Source: Nothopassalora personata (lineage: Eukaryota; Ascomycota; Dothideomycetes; Mycosphaerellales; Mycosphaerellaceae). From it: 64,000 bases of DNA. Both the position numbers and the translations under genes were made by a program. Below the pieces are notes generated by a model. That model had not been told where the DNA came from, made no database searches, and saw nothing but the letters and a program-made list of their open reading frames with translations. The stretch is from contig CM066292.1 in NCBI GenBank assembly GCA_033816765.1, forward strand, positions 5,270,001 to 5,334,000, written 5' to 3'. Every line of letters starts with the position of its first letter. The first letter of the stretch is position 1. Of this stretch, positions 1 through 11,300 are shown piece after piece.

Positions 1-1030
1 TCTACCGGAATTTCATACCACGCGCCAACATACGCTCTCTCCTCCTCATTCTTCCGTGAGCCGTCATGATACCACTCTGGCTGGCGCGTATACCACCAAT
101 TGGGCTGACGAAAGCGCCATTCCCAACTCCCCAGACTCGTACCTTTCCACCCATCCTCTTCAGCGGTCATATCTGTGAACGCACTATCGAAATGTGTTCG
201 ATGCTCATGAGGCAGGTGCATCTCTACCTCCTCGAGTCCAGTCATCACTCTCGGCAAGCGCATTGTTCTGGACGGCAGGTCTTGTGGTGGAGGCTGGCCT
301 TCGTACAGATCACAACCATTCTGCCGCTCCATGTGAAAGATGACAGACAGAATGCGGGTGTTGCGGAGTTGGCTCAGGCATGGTTCGCGTCTTTGATGGT
401 ACGCTCTGTTTGGCGTCACTCTTGGCAAGTGTGAATGTTGACTTCGTGAAGCTACTCGGGGATGAGGTTACAGCCATTGAGGGGTCTGTACTGAAAAGTG
501 CCAAGGCGCTGAGCATCCTCATAACTCGCGATCTTTTCCAAGTCCTGGCGTCGGTCTCGAAGCCAGTCTGGTCCGAGGGTACTTGCTGAAAACCCATTGG
601 CGATGTCATATCGCATTACGACACTCCAGCCAAGAAGTTGCTCTACCAGAGCTTCGGTTCCAGCAAAATGTCCTCCAGAGTATCTACCTCTCACACCGGA
701 CGCATCATTTCAACTTGCTCCGCATCCTGTGCCGAATCGATTTGAGGCATGGTCGACTTTAAGTGTCGACTTCGGCACTCATGGCTGTCAATCCACTCGT
801 TCGTCCCGTTCGTGCTAAGCGCACTCTTCACTACCTCGCCCAAAGGGAGCTTCTCGATTCCATTCTCTTCAGCGGTAGCTTCCTCCCAAGCCAGCTTGAT
901 AGCTCGCCAAAGCGGCTTCGGCAAAGCGACATGCTGGCGATTGTGGCCAGAAGGCCAGCAAGCAGGAAGTTTGCACACATCATCTTCATGGTTGAGTGGA
1001 AGCCACGTGGTCGTAGTTTCTGGATGGCTG
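1..1030 (-). CDS. Partial multi-exon hypothetical gene running off the left edge
   Basis: On the minus strand an open frame runs from about 420 to base 1 without a stop and leaves the window, so the C-terminus is missing. It is rich in Trp and Tyr (WEWRFRQPNWWYTRQPEWY). Upstream, a second open stretch (492 to about 690) joins it through a plausible intron: donor GTACAG at 491, acceptor AG at 406 or 421, and both acceptors keep the frame. A third stretch (about 711-1030) looks coding (LPKPLWRAIKLAWEEATAEE) and must join through another intron that I could not fix. No stretch shows RIP damage. I recognise no domain. The exact start and the first intron are uncertain; a host protein-coding gene is likely. 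Confidence 0.5.
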
Positions 1031-1439
1031 TAGGTCGGTGACGGGAGAAGACGAAACTGGACGCGATTTAAAAATTACCAATAGAGCACGGACCATGGAA
1101 TTTTGCGCAGCTATTCACTTGCATGTGCAACGCCATTGCAAGGTAGAAGACGCGGAGTCTCAAGAAGCCACATGCAGTTGAGGTTCATCACGCAGGACCT
1201 GAACGCACAACTTGCGCTTTCAGAGGCTTACAGGTCATCGAAGCATCAAGGAGCTCGATAACAGATGACCGCAGTATCTACACTGGCAGCCCGTGGTAAA
1301 TATGCCCTGATAATCCCCTGTCGCTCAAGAATAGCAAAACAGAATGCGTACGCCAACGAGCAGAATGCACTGGTTGCATGTGCCCACAACTTCGCCACGA
1401 CGGCCATGAACAGAATCAACAAGGAAAAGTCAAGGACTG

Positions 1440-2510
1440 TCAAAAGAGCTGATCTTCCGCCTCAGAGTACTCAAACGGACTCACCACCCGCCTCTTCAGC
1501 ACAACCTCCGCCCTCGCCGCATTTCCTGGACCACCAACGAGAACTCCCTGCATCCACTGCTGTGGCTGATCTCCAACGCCTCTGTTGACCCACCCAGTAT
1601 ACCGCATCCGCCTCAAAAGGTGATCTTGAGCATCAGCAGTTTCGATGACGAACCAGCTCGGAAGCGACATCGTCAGCCTTGCTTTAGGGTTGAGCCACTC
1701 TCGTTGCGCTTTGAGCTGTCTAGCCATTATTTCGGCAGTGTCGACAAGCACGCGCGCTGGAAAGTTGCTGTCGTTGCGCTTTTGTGCGAGACTCTTAATG
1801 TAGCCGTCGATAATGGCTTGTCGTTCCTCGAGGCCAGCAGGAGGTTCTGGGATCTTGAGCGTTGGTGGGGGTGGCGGGTGGTCCCGAGGTGGCGCTACGT
1901 AGCCTCGAGGTGGAGAGATACTATCGGATCTCTTTCGTGGTTGCTCAGACCTTCTAGTCGATTGCGTAGAAGGTCCAGCGTCTTGCGGAGGAGCATCTGA
2001 CTGGGATGTATTGGCTAATGCCTCTGACTCCGGCGACGAGGTAGGTCGATCAACGCATTTAGGGTTAACAGCAGGAAATCGACCTCTATCGATATGCATT
2101 CTGGTCACTTTGGAAGGGATGGGTGGACGAGGTGGCGTAGCGTGTATCGTGCTTTGGGTCGTGCGATACGAGCTGGTGGAGGCAGCGCTGCTGTCATTCG
2201 ATCCTTGAAGAATAGAGACCTTTGGCTGATCGCTAGACGGTTGACTGTCGTTGCTGTCGGTGCTGCTGACTGACGTTGGAAGCTGCCGCAACTCGGTTTG
2301 ATTGCTGGCTGTTGAAGTGTTGGTCTCACTACTTCGGTGAGATCCGTGGAGCTGAGGCGACCGAGAAGGATTGCGGAGCTCCGAACTATGAATGCTATCG
2401 ATGCTTGGAGATTGCGTCAACGGGGTGTCTTGCTCGGCGGCAGTCCTTCGTGGTCTGGTAGGGTGATGTCTTCCAAGGACGTGTTCGGAAATCCAACGTA
2501 GAAAGAGCAT
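1440..2510 (-). CDS. Hypothetical 356-aa protein, disordered Ser/Pro-rich N-terminus
   Basis: A single open frame with ATG at 2510 and TGA at 1442-1440. Residues 1 to about 225 are low complexity, rich in Ser, Thr, Pro and Gln with a polyproline run, and probably disordered. The last 130 residues look folded: a helix-like stretch (EERQAIIDGYIKSLAQKR) followed by a Trp-containing segment ending in a basic and acidic tail. I recognise no family. A hydrophobic 65-aa frame (1246-1443; LLILFMAVVAKLW) starts at the stop codon in another frame. It could be a spliced membrane-anchor exon or simply chance. Codon use is not RIP-altered, so this is probably an active host gene. Function unknown. Confidence 0.6.
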   Translation of the reverse strand: MLFLRWISEHVLGRHHPTRPRRTAAEQDTPLTQSPSIDSIHSSELRNPSRSPQLHGSHRSSETNTSTASNQTELRQLPTSVSSTDSNDSQPSSDQPKVSILQGSNDSSAASTSSYRTTQSTIHATPPRPPIPSKVTRMHIDRGRFPAVNPKCVDRPTSSPESEALANTSQSDAPPQDAGPSTQSTRRSEQPRKRSDSISPPRGYVAPPRDHPPPPPTLKIPEPPAGLEERQAIIDGYIKSLAQKRNDSNFPARVLVDTAEIMARQLKAQREWLNPKARLTMSLPSWFVIETADAQDHLLRRMRYTGWVNRGVGDQPQQWMQGVLVGGPGNAARAEVVLKRRVVSPFEYSEAEDQLF

Positions 2511-3050
2511 ATCTACTAGAGGTCAATGAAGTGCAGTATGGAACACCTACAAAGTCCCGCGAAGCCCGGGGGCGGCTCACAGTGTTGAAGAACGGATCAG
2601 CCGTAGTGTCAGGTATACACCATTGCACGGTCGCAACCAGATCGTGAATGAGAAATTCGTGCTCTTGCTATTAGTGAGACATGCAACCAGCAATCGAGCG
2701 CGAGATGCACGTTTGCGAAGTTCCGACCGATCTGGAGTGCACCGTCAGATCTTGTTGAATGATTGCTGCCCTGATGATCGACACAGCGGAGACCTTTGCG
2801 CCGCTCTGTCGATGGAGATTGTATCTTGGTAGTTAGTTGCTGTTGCCACCAAGAAATTGCTGTCTTTTACCATTCTATTAGAGACTCTTCTCGTAACTTC
2901 ATGTGGCTCGTTTGCATGTGGGGCCCCTTACGCAGCAATGGTCGCATTCACTTAGTTTGAGACACAGCTGACTTGTAGCAAGTGCACTTAGCACTTAGTC
3001 CTGACCACAATCCTTCACACTGCATCAACTACACAACCAACATGAAGAGA
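2511..3050. other. Intergenic, no gene recognised
   Basis: Unmutated intergenic DNA between the divergently arranged hypothetical gene (minus) and the RBR pseudogene (plus). Short open frames here lack coding character. It could hold promoters for both neighbours, but I see no specific element. Confidence 0.4.
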
Positions 3051-3830
3051 CATACACGTGCTCCTGTATCGGCTGTGACCAGGACTTTAACAGTAGCTCG
3101 GGGTACTTCGCGGATAGATATAATTTCTTCTACTGTCCGCAGTGCCTCGAGAAGAGGTTCCGGAGCTCGATCAAGGATAACTTATTCCCTCAGCGATGCT
3201 GCGACGGGGCTCTACCTTTTAAGTCAGTAAAAGCGCACCTCTTAGCCGACATCGTGCAAGAGATCTAGAAGAACATTCTAGAACTCGCTACTAAGCACAA
3301 GCTCTACTGCTACAAGCCGACCTATAGTGCCTTCATCGCGCTATGCTACTTCCACAACAACAACGGATACTGTCAAAAGTGCTGCGCCGTCATATGCGCT
3401 AAGTGTCAAGAGAAGGAGCACTTCGGTCCTTATGTAAGTATCTCCGAGCAGTTGAAGGCGTAGCACGGCTTTTAGCAGTGCCGCAAGTGTGGCTATATAG
3501 TAGAGAGAATTAGTAGCTGCAACTACATATAGTAAGTCCTCTCTCGGCGTAAGTGTAGTCCGAGTACTAATTATTGTAGCTGTTCCTACGGTACGGGATT
3601 CTGCTACGAGTATAGAGCGCTAGAGGCCGAAGGATACGACTATGTCTATATTAACGAAGAGAACGAGGAACTATATAAGGATAATCTAGAGGAGGAAGAA
3701 CGTAGGAATATAGACGTAGAGGAAGAAGCTGCGATCGCTGCAGCGTTCAGGAAATACAGGATCGAAGCTCGATATATCAACAACGCCTAGGAAAGCCAAG
3801 AAGAGCCGCTAGAGGCAGGGTAGTAAGGCT
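3051..3830 (+). pseudogene. RIP-inactivated RBR (RING-IBR-RING) E3 ubiquitin ligase
   Basis: One reading frame from about 3051 gives the cysteine pattern of a TRIAD/RBR E3 ligase, an enzyme that takes ubiquitin from E2 onto a RING2 cysteine before transfer to substrate. RING1-like parts are CSCIGCDQDF, FYCPQCLEKRFRSSI and FPQRCCDGALPF. The IBR part is KHKLYCYKPTYSAFI and GYCQKCCAVICAKCQEKEH. The RING2 start is QCRKCGYIVERISSCNYI (about 3477-3530), followed by a cysteine-rich stretch and an acidic tail. The frame is broken by several TAG codons, the first near 3268, where CAG (Gln) is expected, as RIP would produce. The C-terminal half is more damaged than the N-terminal half. Multi-copy RBR genes are common in these fungi, which would explain RIP targeting. 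Identification is by motif only. Confidence 0.75.
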
Positions 3831-4075
3831 TAAGATGCTTCGCTTGGGTGAGAGGCTGCAATAGCGCATAGCTAAAGCGCTAGTAACTTGACGACTAATA
3901 CTAGGGAGGCGAGGAGTACTATTGGAAGACCCTGTAGCGACGTTAAATATCTTATAGCTTCTCTTATTAGCTCAAAAAATAGACGAAACTCCCTTAAACG
4001 GAGGTATTAGCCCTCATTACTTTGCCAAACCTCCCTAGGTAGCTCTTGGTCACTATCTTCGAAAAATCCAAAATT
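3831..4075. other. RIP-altered spacer
   Basis: AT-shifted DNA continuing the mutated character of the RBR pseudogene and ending close to the stop codon of the F-box-like gene. No coding potential recognised. Confidence 0.4.
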
Positions 4076-5607
4076 TCACGAATCGATACGATACCACTGT
4101 CCATGCCTTGACAAGTAGTTCCTAATCATCTTCGTAATAGCTTCACCGACCGTGTCATTGGTCTCAACCCTGCAAGGAGCCTCGGGCAGGTGAATGTCGA
4201 TAGTGAGTTCACAGTTGGGTTCAACAGCCCTTCCGATATGAAGACCGATGATCTCAACGTGCAGTTGGATTGCATGGTCCCGTATCGCTTGAAAGATTGG
4301 ATGCCAATGCTGGATCTCATGGTTTGGCTTAATTATAAGCTTCTTGAAGTATAGCTTCTTTAAACCGTGGAAATCGGCGATCATTTTGCCTAAGCGTACA
4401 GGGTCCACCTCTTGTGTGAAGCTGTCTAGGTAGAGTTCTCGTATGCGGTCTACTTTCGGTACGTTCATCTCCACCAGAGCTCCCAGGGCGTCTCCAACAG
4501 TCGTCAGCTTTCGCAACGACCCACTGGACGCCTGTAGTACGTGGGAGAGGAGCGAGGATGCCTCGTATCTTGCAGCCTGAGGTGCACAGAACTTGAATGA
4601 CTTCTGGCACAGGAACAGAGACAGGTTGAACTCTTCTAGCTCTGTAAGATTGAGGTCTTTCCACTCCGGCACATTGGACCAGATCTCCTCACGATCAAAG
4701 ATGTGATTGATAGTCATGCTACGCGGCCTTTTGTCGGCAGCGAGGATTGTTTTAATCATTATTCCCACCATTGTCTGAATACTACCAAGCATAAACCGTC
4801 AGCTATGCGCAAGGAGCACGTCGCAGTGGCTCAACAGTCGATGCCGGCATGAAGGCAATGCTGAGGCTGCAGATGGTGCACTTACTCTGGGCCCAGATCG
4901 ACGAGCTCATAATTCAAACCTTGCCCGAGGCTGAAGTTCGACAGGTTCGGACACTGCTTCACCAAGTTCGACCAAGTCGCCAGCAGTGTCCCCTCCTGGT
5001 ACAGACGTTTGATACGGCGACCCATAGCCCGTCGGATCTCGTCTGCGCGATCGAATCGATGCCTTCTAGGTAAGTCAGACCGGTTCACCTTGACAGTGCA
5101 AAAGGTGACCTTCTTCACAAAAGGAGCAACCCGATCTGTGCCTTCGCCAAGCTCCGACAGCTGATCAGGATCCGCTCGAAGTGTGAGACTACCAAAGAGC
5201 CTGGTGAGAAGCAGACGCAGGTACGCAAAGCAAGGATGTATCAGACGAAGATGCTTCAGAGCTGATGTGTACGTCTGGCCTTGGCCATTGCCGCCCCATG
5301 ACCCATTATGAGGCAACGAATGGTCGACGATCAGGTTCAGGATTTCCGGCGGAAGCTCAAGGAGCTTGCACGTGGTATGACCCGAGACTCTGGCATCTCG
5401 AATGTCGTCTGGGAAGTAGTCCTCGGTGTCGGAGAGGTGGAAGTCAGCTTCCTTCTGTTGCCTCGCTCGTTCGGCGGCAATGCAAGCGGACGTCTCCTCG
5501 CGTTTCTTATGTCGAAGCTCTCGCATCAGATCTCCAAGAACATTACTCGACTTCTTGCTGGGGTTCTCAACCAGTTCTGAGAAGATCTCATGGCCGTTGT
5601 TCTCCAT
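4076..5607 (-). CDS. F-box-like protein, two exons, 475 aa
   Basis: Exon 1 runs 5607-4886 and exon 2 runs 4781-4076. The 104-nt intron has a canonical GTAAGTG donor (4885), a CTGAC branch-like site and a TAG acceptor (4782), and splicing keeps the frame (GP-D-IQTM). Residues 81-97 (KLLELPPEILNLIVDHS) match the start of an F-box-like domain. Such domains bind Skp1 in SCF ubiquitin ligases, while the C-terminal part selects substrate. The rest is a leucine-patterned region typical of fungal F-box/LRR-like proteins (RIRELYLDSF, HGLKKLYFKKLII), without clear canonical repeats. The N-terminus is charged and helical. No RIP damage is seen although a RIP block starts within 200 bp upstream. The substrate is unknown. 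Alternative: a generic fungal protein with an F-box-like motif only. Confidence 0.75.
4782..4885 (-). other. Intron of the F-box-like gene
   Basis: GTAAGTG donor at 4885, CTGAC branch-like motif near 4800, TAG acceptor at 4782. Removing 104 nt fuses two long open frames in phase. Confidence 0.8.
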
Positions 5608-5757
5608 GATGATGGGATTCTATCAGGTGAATGTAGTTGTTGCCTGCGAGAAGGAGGAAGTAAGTAGTGTTGTGAATCAGGTGACCAAGGGCCATGTTAG
5701 TCAGGACTTGGCACACACACACTATATCACACTGTTTTCTATAGCTAGATAGTCTTA
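5608..5757. promoter_or_regulatory. Upstream region of the F-box-like gene
   Basis: Short unmutated stretch between the F-box-like start codon and the RIP-mutated block. It must hold part of the promoter, if the gene is expressed. No specific box recognised. Confidence 0.35.
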
Positions 5758-5843
5758 CACTGTGTAGCAATTTATAAGGGTTACTAATCCACCCTATCGT
5801 TTTAATCTAGAAGCTTGTACTCGTTAAATACCTAAATACAACA

Positions 5844-5858
5844 GGTTATAAGCCCGAG
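5844..5858 (+). other. C1 primer-binding site (tRNA-iMet type)
   Basis: GGTTATAAGCCCGAG directly follows the ACA end of the presumed 5' LTR. The same motif follows the 5' LTR of C2, and nearly the same follows C3. Reversing one RIP transition (TA back to TG) gives GGTTATGAGCCCGAG. That is complementary to an initiator tRNA-Met anticodon arm, the half-tRNA priming known for copia elements. Confidence 0.5.
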
Positions 5859-5919
5859 TGCTCCTCTGTCTATTTAAATTAGAACCTAAATCGTTATCGA
5901 AGCTCTATTAAGGATCAGC

Positions 5920-6938
5920 TTGCCTTACTAGTAGACCCGACCCTACATTTGTTTTACGGACAACTATCTAATCGATTTAAGAACTACTATAGGAGATCGG
6001 CACTAAGCACTAGTACCGTAGTACAGCATCTAAAAGAGCTAGACTAGGTATAGAGTTTAGAAACAACACCTCTAGCAACCTAGTAAGATCCGCTAAGGAC
6101 AACTAGGTACTTAGGAAAGGCGTGCAGTTCTAGGCATAGAAATCTATGCTAATTAGCGCACTACTAGAGAAGGATCTAGTTAGATACGTAATCTATAATC
6201 TAGACTAGGTTGACCTAAAGTACCCTCTAAACAGGGTAGCTTATAATTAACCCTAAGATGCAACTAAGAATGTCTAAGATAAGACAGCCTAGAATAAAGC
6301 CCCTTAGGACATTACTAGTAGTATAGGATATAAAGCTACCTATAAGCGATAGAAGAAAGAGGACATATAAGCATATAGCATTATTATAGCTAGATTAGAT
6401 TCTACCCTAAGGCTAAACTTTAGAGATATAGACAAGTTAGCTAAGGAATTATATAATTTAATTAAGGCAATATATAAGCTAGTTATTACAATTGATCTAT
6501 ATAACACTCTAAAGGCAGTTAGGCACATTAAACTAGATGCTATAAGACCTAATATATTAAAGTACTATAAAGACTTTTAATTATAGGTAAATAATAATAA
6601 GACTGCTATAGAGCAATTTATTAGATCTTCCCTAGTTAATAACAAGTTAAGGCTTAAATCCTTTTTTATCCTCCTAGATAGCATCTATAGATTGTACTCT
6701 ATTAAAGGTCTAAACTATGTCGAATAGCTTAGGACATAGAGACATAACAATCCCCTAGAATTAACTACCCTAGAGAGAATGTTTATAACTCTTAGGAAGG
6801 AGCAAGTACCTACTACCTATAAGCCTAGCAATAGCTTTATTAGAGCATTCTTAAGTAAGAATAATAATAAGCAGTACATATAGTACTTATATAAGTACAC
6901 TTACGCGAACTGCTATAAGTAGCATCTAGAGAAGAATC
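5920..6938 (+). pseudogene. C1 gag, 5' part (RIP-degraded)
   Basis: Copia-type Gag, the capsid and nucleocapsid precursor. Visible in-frame pieces are FIRSSLVNNKLRLKSFF, LTTLERMFITLRKEQVP and NCYKxHLEKN, where x is a TAG stop. The last is the remnant of a CCHC zinc knuckle. The frame stops at G1's target site and resumes at 13830. Many TAG codons at expected Gln/Trp positions; not functional. Confidence 0.6.
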
Positions 6939-7136
6939 TATAAGGGTAGCCTATAGCTAACCCTTACATGTAATGCGGCTATACCCGGCTTAGTATACCG
7001 TACGTAACGCGTATACGTACACTAGGAGACGCGCATAGCGTTAATAGAAGAAAGTAAGCTTTAGTTTATCTACGATTAGAAGATCGTAGGCGTGCTATAC
7101 ATTACGACATCCCCTTATAGTCTTACGGCCCTAATA
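6939..7136 (+). repeat. G1 5' LTR
   Basis: 198-bp direct repeat matching 13627-13824 with differences that are mainly RIP-type transitions. A reverse-complement relative is at 58700-58896 (G1b). Confidence 0.88.
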
Positions 7137-7149
7137 GTTCTAAAGCTTC

Positions 7150-8340
7150 CCTTCGTTATAATCTATATACGCTATAGAGCCCGATCGCGACGCACACGAC
7201 GGCGAGTTGCCTACGCCGCCCCTAAGCCCTAGAGCATAGCAGTAGGCGCATCGTGTAGCCTTAGTTACGAGAAGAGAGGCCTTACGGGCTAAGATTAAAG
7301 AGTAAGAGATATAGCGGGAGATCGAGCGGCTAGAGATCTTACGCACTATAAGCGCACCGCCTCTAGAGCGTATAGGAGGGAGGAGAGAAGATTACCTCCC
7401 TACTACAACCCCTACCTCTATCTCTATAACTACTAACGATAATATTATAGTACGAGGCGCGGCCGCAGCGTATACGACGCGACCGCGCCTAAAAGAGCCG
7501 ACGCCTTTTAGAGGGGATTCGATAAGGAAGGCAAGGGTATTCCTTCGGGAGCTCTTACTTATCTTCGCCCTCTTAGGTACTATGTACGCGATAGACGAAT
7601 TAAAGGTCCTATATAGGGTTATATACCTTAGCGGAGAGGTAAGCGAGCGATAGTATACTAACTATAGCGCCGTTAACCTTATAGGGTATATATACTAGGA
7701 CTTTAAGGAGTTCTACCGAGACGTATACGGCGATCCTATAAATCGCGTACTTAACGTTATGTTAGAGTACGAGGTTACGAAATAGAAGGATAACTAGATA
7801 GCGCGGTAGTTCGCGACTAAGCTAGATGTTATAGAGGACTAGTTAGGTAACTACTCGGAAGCGTAACGTATACGGCACCTACTAGCGAAGCTTACGCCTC
7901 GCTTACGGTCCGCTATCGTTAGCTACTATAATATCCCTACGACTAGAGAAGACCTAGTAGTCCTAGCCTCGCGCATCGAAAGCACCGAGCGCCGAGGTAG
8001 TAGCGGAGGGCACGACCGCGGATAGCATATACGTCGTAAGCGTAAAGCTAAGGGCGTATATAAGCGGGCCGATCGCCTAAAGTAATAGAAGTAGAGTTAA
8101 GTACCGGGCGCCTCGGGTACGAGTTAGTAGCGAGACGCCGGTAGCTCGTCTTTAACTAGCTAGAAGTCGAAAGTAGAGTACTACGGCTACGGTAGGAAGG
8201 GTTACTATAAGACGGAGTGCCGGAATAGACACCTATAGAAAGACCGCGACGCGTAAGCGGTTCGTAGGTTAGAAACTGTCGAGGCTTTAACTAAGAAGGG
8301 CGAATAGGGAAAAGGTAGAGGACTAGGTAAGGGTCGCTCC
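7150..8340 (+). pseudogene. G1 gag (RIP-degraded)
   Basis: Gypsy Gag remnant. In one frame from about 7700: FYRDVYGDPINRVLNVMLEYE, LLAKLTPRLRSAIVSYYNIP and EDLVVLASRIESTERR, a retrotransposon Gag capsid pattern. A zinc-knuckle remnant (YYGYGRKGYYKTECRN, expected C..C....H....C) follows near 8180. Upstream, 7150-7700 is a charged, Arg-rich N-terminus readable only in pieces. Broken by many stops. Confidence 0.6.
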
Positions 8341-8384
8341 TAAGTCCGAGTTTCTATATAGACCCCTTAAGGTAAGTCGATACG

Positions 8385-11300
8385 AGTCTAGCGCATTACT
8401 TACGAGGCGCCGTCGAGACGCGTAAGGGCTTTCGCGAGGCTACGTTTCTTCTAGATAACGGTGTAGATTTAAGCTTAGTATCGTACGAGTATATACTCCG
8501 ACACTAGATGTAGCCTATTAGTAGTATAAAGCTTCTAAATCTAGAGTCGTATACGTAGGACTAGGGGCATTACTACAGCGCCTATACGGTTCGCATACGA
8601 CTAGCTAACGATATAGGAGTAGAGCGCGTAAGCGACGCTATCTACTATGTAGCGCCTATAGGTAGGCCGTTAGTTATTTTAGGTAGACCCTAGCGGTATC
8701 GTAATCGGATAGTAAAGGCCAATAAGGATAACTAGTAGTACTACGGTATAGAGATACCTACGATTTAGTAGCGTAATACACGCGAGTTCCTTAAGGATCT
8801 CGAGAGCTTAAAGTAGGTTTATGCGATAAGTGTTCGGGCTATTACTATAGTAGTACCCGAAGGAGAGGGCCCCTCGTAGCCTAAAGAATTTATAGACTTC
8901 CGAGGTGTATACGTACCTAATGAGTAGGCGAAGCGTAAGATGCCCGACGGGGTTAAGTATACGATTAATCTCGTCAAAGGAAAGAAACCCCCTTTTAAGC
9001 CGCTATACTACTAGTCCTTAACTAAGCTAGAGGCCTTAAAGGAGTACCTTACGTAAGCAATAGAGAAGGGGTGGATTCGGCGATCCGTAAGCGAGGCGGG
9101 TGCGCCTATCCTATTCGTGCTAAAGAAGAATAGTACTCTTAGGCTCTATGTAGATTATAGAGGCCTAAATGAGATTATAGTAAAGAACCGGTACCTACTG
9201 CCCCTAATTAGTAAGACCTTAGATAGGCTATAGGGCGCTAGGCTCTTTACTATAATCGACCTATAGGATACCTACTACCGTATTCCTATTAAGCGAGGAG
9301 ACGAGTAGAAGACTACGTTTCGCACGCGATACGGTTACTACAAGTACTTAGTTATGCCTTTTAGGTTAACTAACGTACTAGCTACCTTTTAGGGGTACAT
9401 TAATAAGGCCCTTACTAGGTTAGTAGATAACATCTACGTAATCTACCTAGATAACATCCTTATCTACAGCGTAACGCGTAAGGAGCACGTACGAGCCGTA
9501 CGCGCGGTACTAGAGAGGCTACGAAAGTTCGCCCTATTTACGAACCTAAAGAAGTATAGCTTCTTCTAGGAGAATGCCGAGTTCCTAGGATTTATCGTAA
9601 GCGTCGTAGGCGTATCGATAGATAGGAGTAGGGTAGCCGTAATCGAGGAATAGCCTACGCCTACGAGTTTTTATAAGGTTTAATCCTTCCTAGGATTCTA
9701 TAACTTCTATAGGCGCTTTATCGAAGGGTACTCGAGGATTACGAAGCTATTAACAGACCTACTAAAGGGATGTAAGAATAGTAAGAAGTAAGGGCCTCTT
9801 ATATAGTCCGCTTACGAGGAGTAAGCGTTCTAACGGCTAAAAGCTAGGTTCCTCGGAGCACCTATCCTAAGGCACTTCGATCCTTCGTTACGTACGAGGG
9901 TTAAGACGGATGCCTTAGGTTTTGCGATTATAGGCATTATCTCTTAGCTGTTTAGGACTAAGTAGCATCTAATTGCCTTCTATTCTCGTAAGATAATACC
10001 TACCGAGTACAATTATAAGACCTATAACTAAGAGCTACTAGTAGTAGTAGAGGCATTTAAGTATTAGCGACCGTACCTCGAAGGCGCATCGTATACGGTT
10101 TAGGTACTAGTCGACTATACGAACCTATAGGGTTTTATAATAGTGAAGTAGCTAAACGGGAGGTAAGCTTAATAGGCGACGTTTCTACAATCTTTTGACT
10201 TCGTAGTAGAGCATAGGTCGGGGAAGAGTAACCTAGCCGATACGCTATCGCGACGTAGTAACTACGTACGCGTAGCGTAGTAGACGTCGAACTTACTTCC
10301 TACGCTATAAAGTAAGCTATCTTTCTAGAAGGAATCCCTATTAAGAGAGGACGAGCCTATAGTAAGGCGCGTAACCGCTACCTACGAGAAGATGTAGGAT
10401 AAGGCGACGATAATAGTAGTAGTAGCCTACGAGCCGTAGGGGACCCGATCGCTACTAGTAAGAGTATGCGCTATAATGATATAGGGCGGCCTAGGTAAAC
10501 TACTTACACTACTAATAAAAATCGTATAGGGGAGAGACGATAGGTGCGTCGTATACTTATCGTAGGCGCCTAGCGAAGGGGACGCTAAGGACTAGCATAT
10601 AAAAGACGGGTTAGTCTATCGCGGGAGCGCGATTATAGTACCCGAAGACTATATAGTAAGAGCATAGCTACTCTACATGCATTATAACGACCTACTAGTA
10701 GGGTACTTTAGTAAGGTAAAGACTAAAGAGCTACTACGACGTTATTACTAGTGGGAATCACTAAGTAAAGATGTAAGGGAGTATGTTAGAAACTGTAGGG
10801 CTTATTAGACCTCGAAGGCGAGGCGCTATCGACCCTACGGCGAGCTATAGCTACTACCTAGGCTAGACGGTCCATAGTAGGAAATTACTATAGATTTTAT
10901 TACGGACCTACCGCTAAGTAAGCGAGGAGAATGCGTTTATAATGCGATCCTAGTAATCGTCGACCGCTACTCTAAAATGAACTTATACATTCCTACGACT
11001 AAGACATATATAGCGGCGGAGCTTACGAGGATCTTACGAGACGAAGTCGTGCGGTATTATAGTGTACTAGCGGGCATAGTAAGTGACCGCGGGTTAGTAT
11101 TCACGAGTAAGTTCTAGAGTAACTTCTACTTCGAGGCGTAGGTAAAGCGTAAGCTATCTATAGCTTTCTACCCTAAGACTAACGGCTAGACTAAGAGGGT
11201 AAACTAAACCTTAGAATAGTACCTTCGTTATTACTATAGCGAGAACTAGATAGAGTAGGCTAAGTAGCTAGCTATTACTAAATTCGTATGTAATAATAGT

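Noticed and set aside
66..434. 122-codon plus-strand ORF
   Set aside because: It lies opposite the better-supported minus-strand coding frame, which runs through to the window edge and has a protein-like composition.
7140..7346. 68-codon minus-strand ORF at the start of G1
   Set aside because: Antisense to the Arg-rich N-terminal part of the G1 gag, with no counterpart in G1b, which lacks this region.
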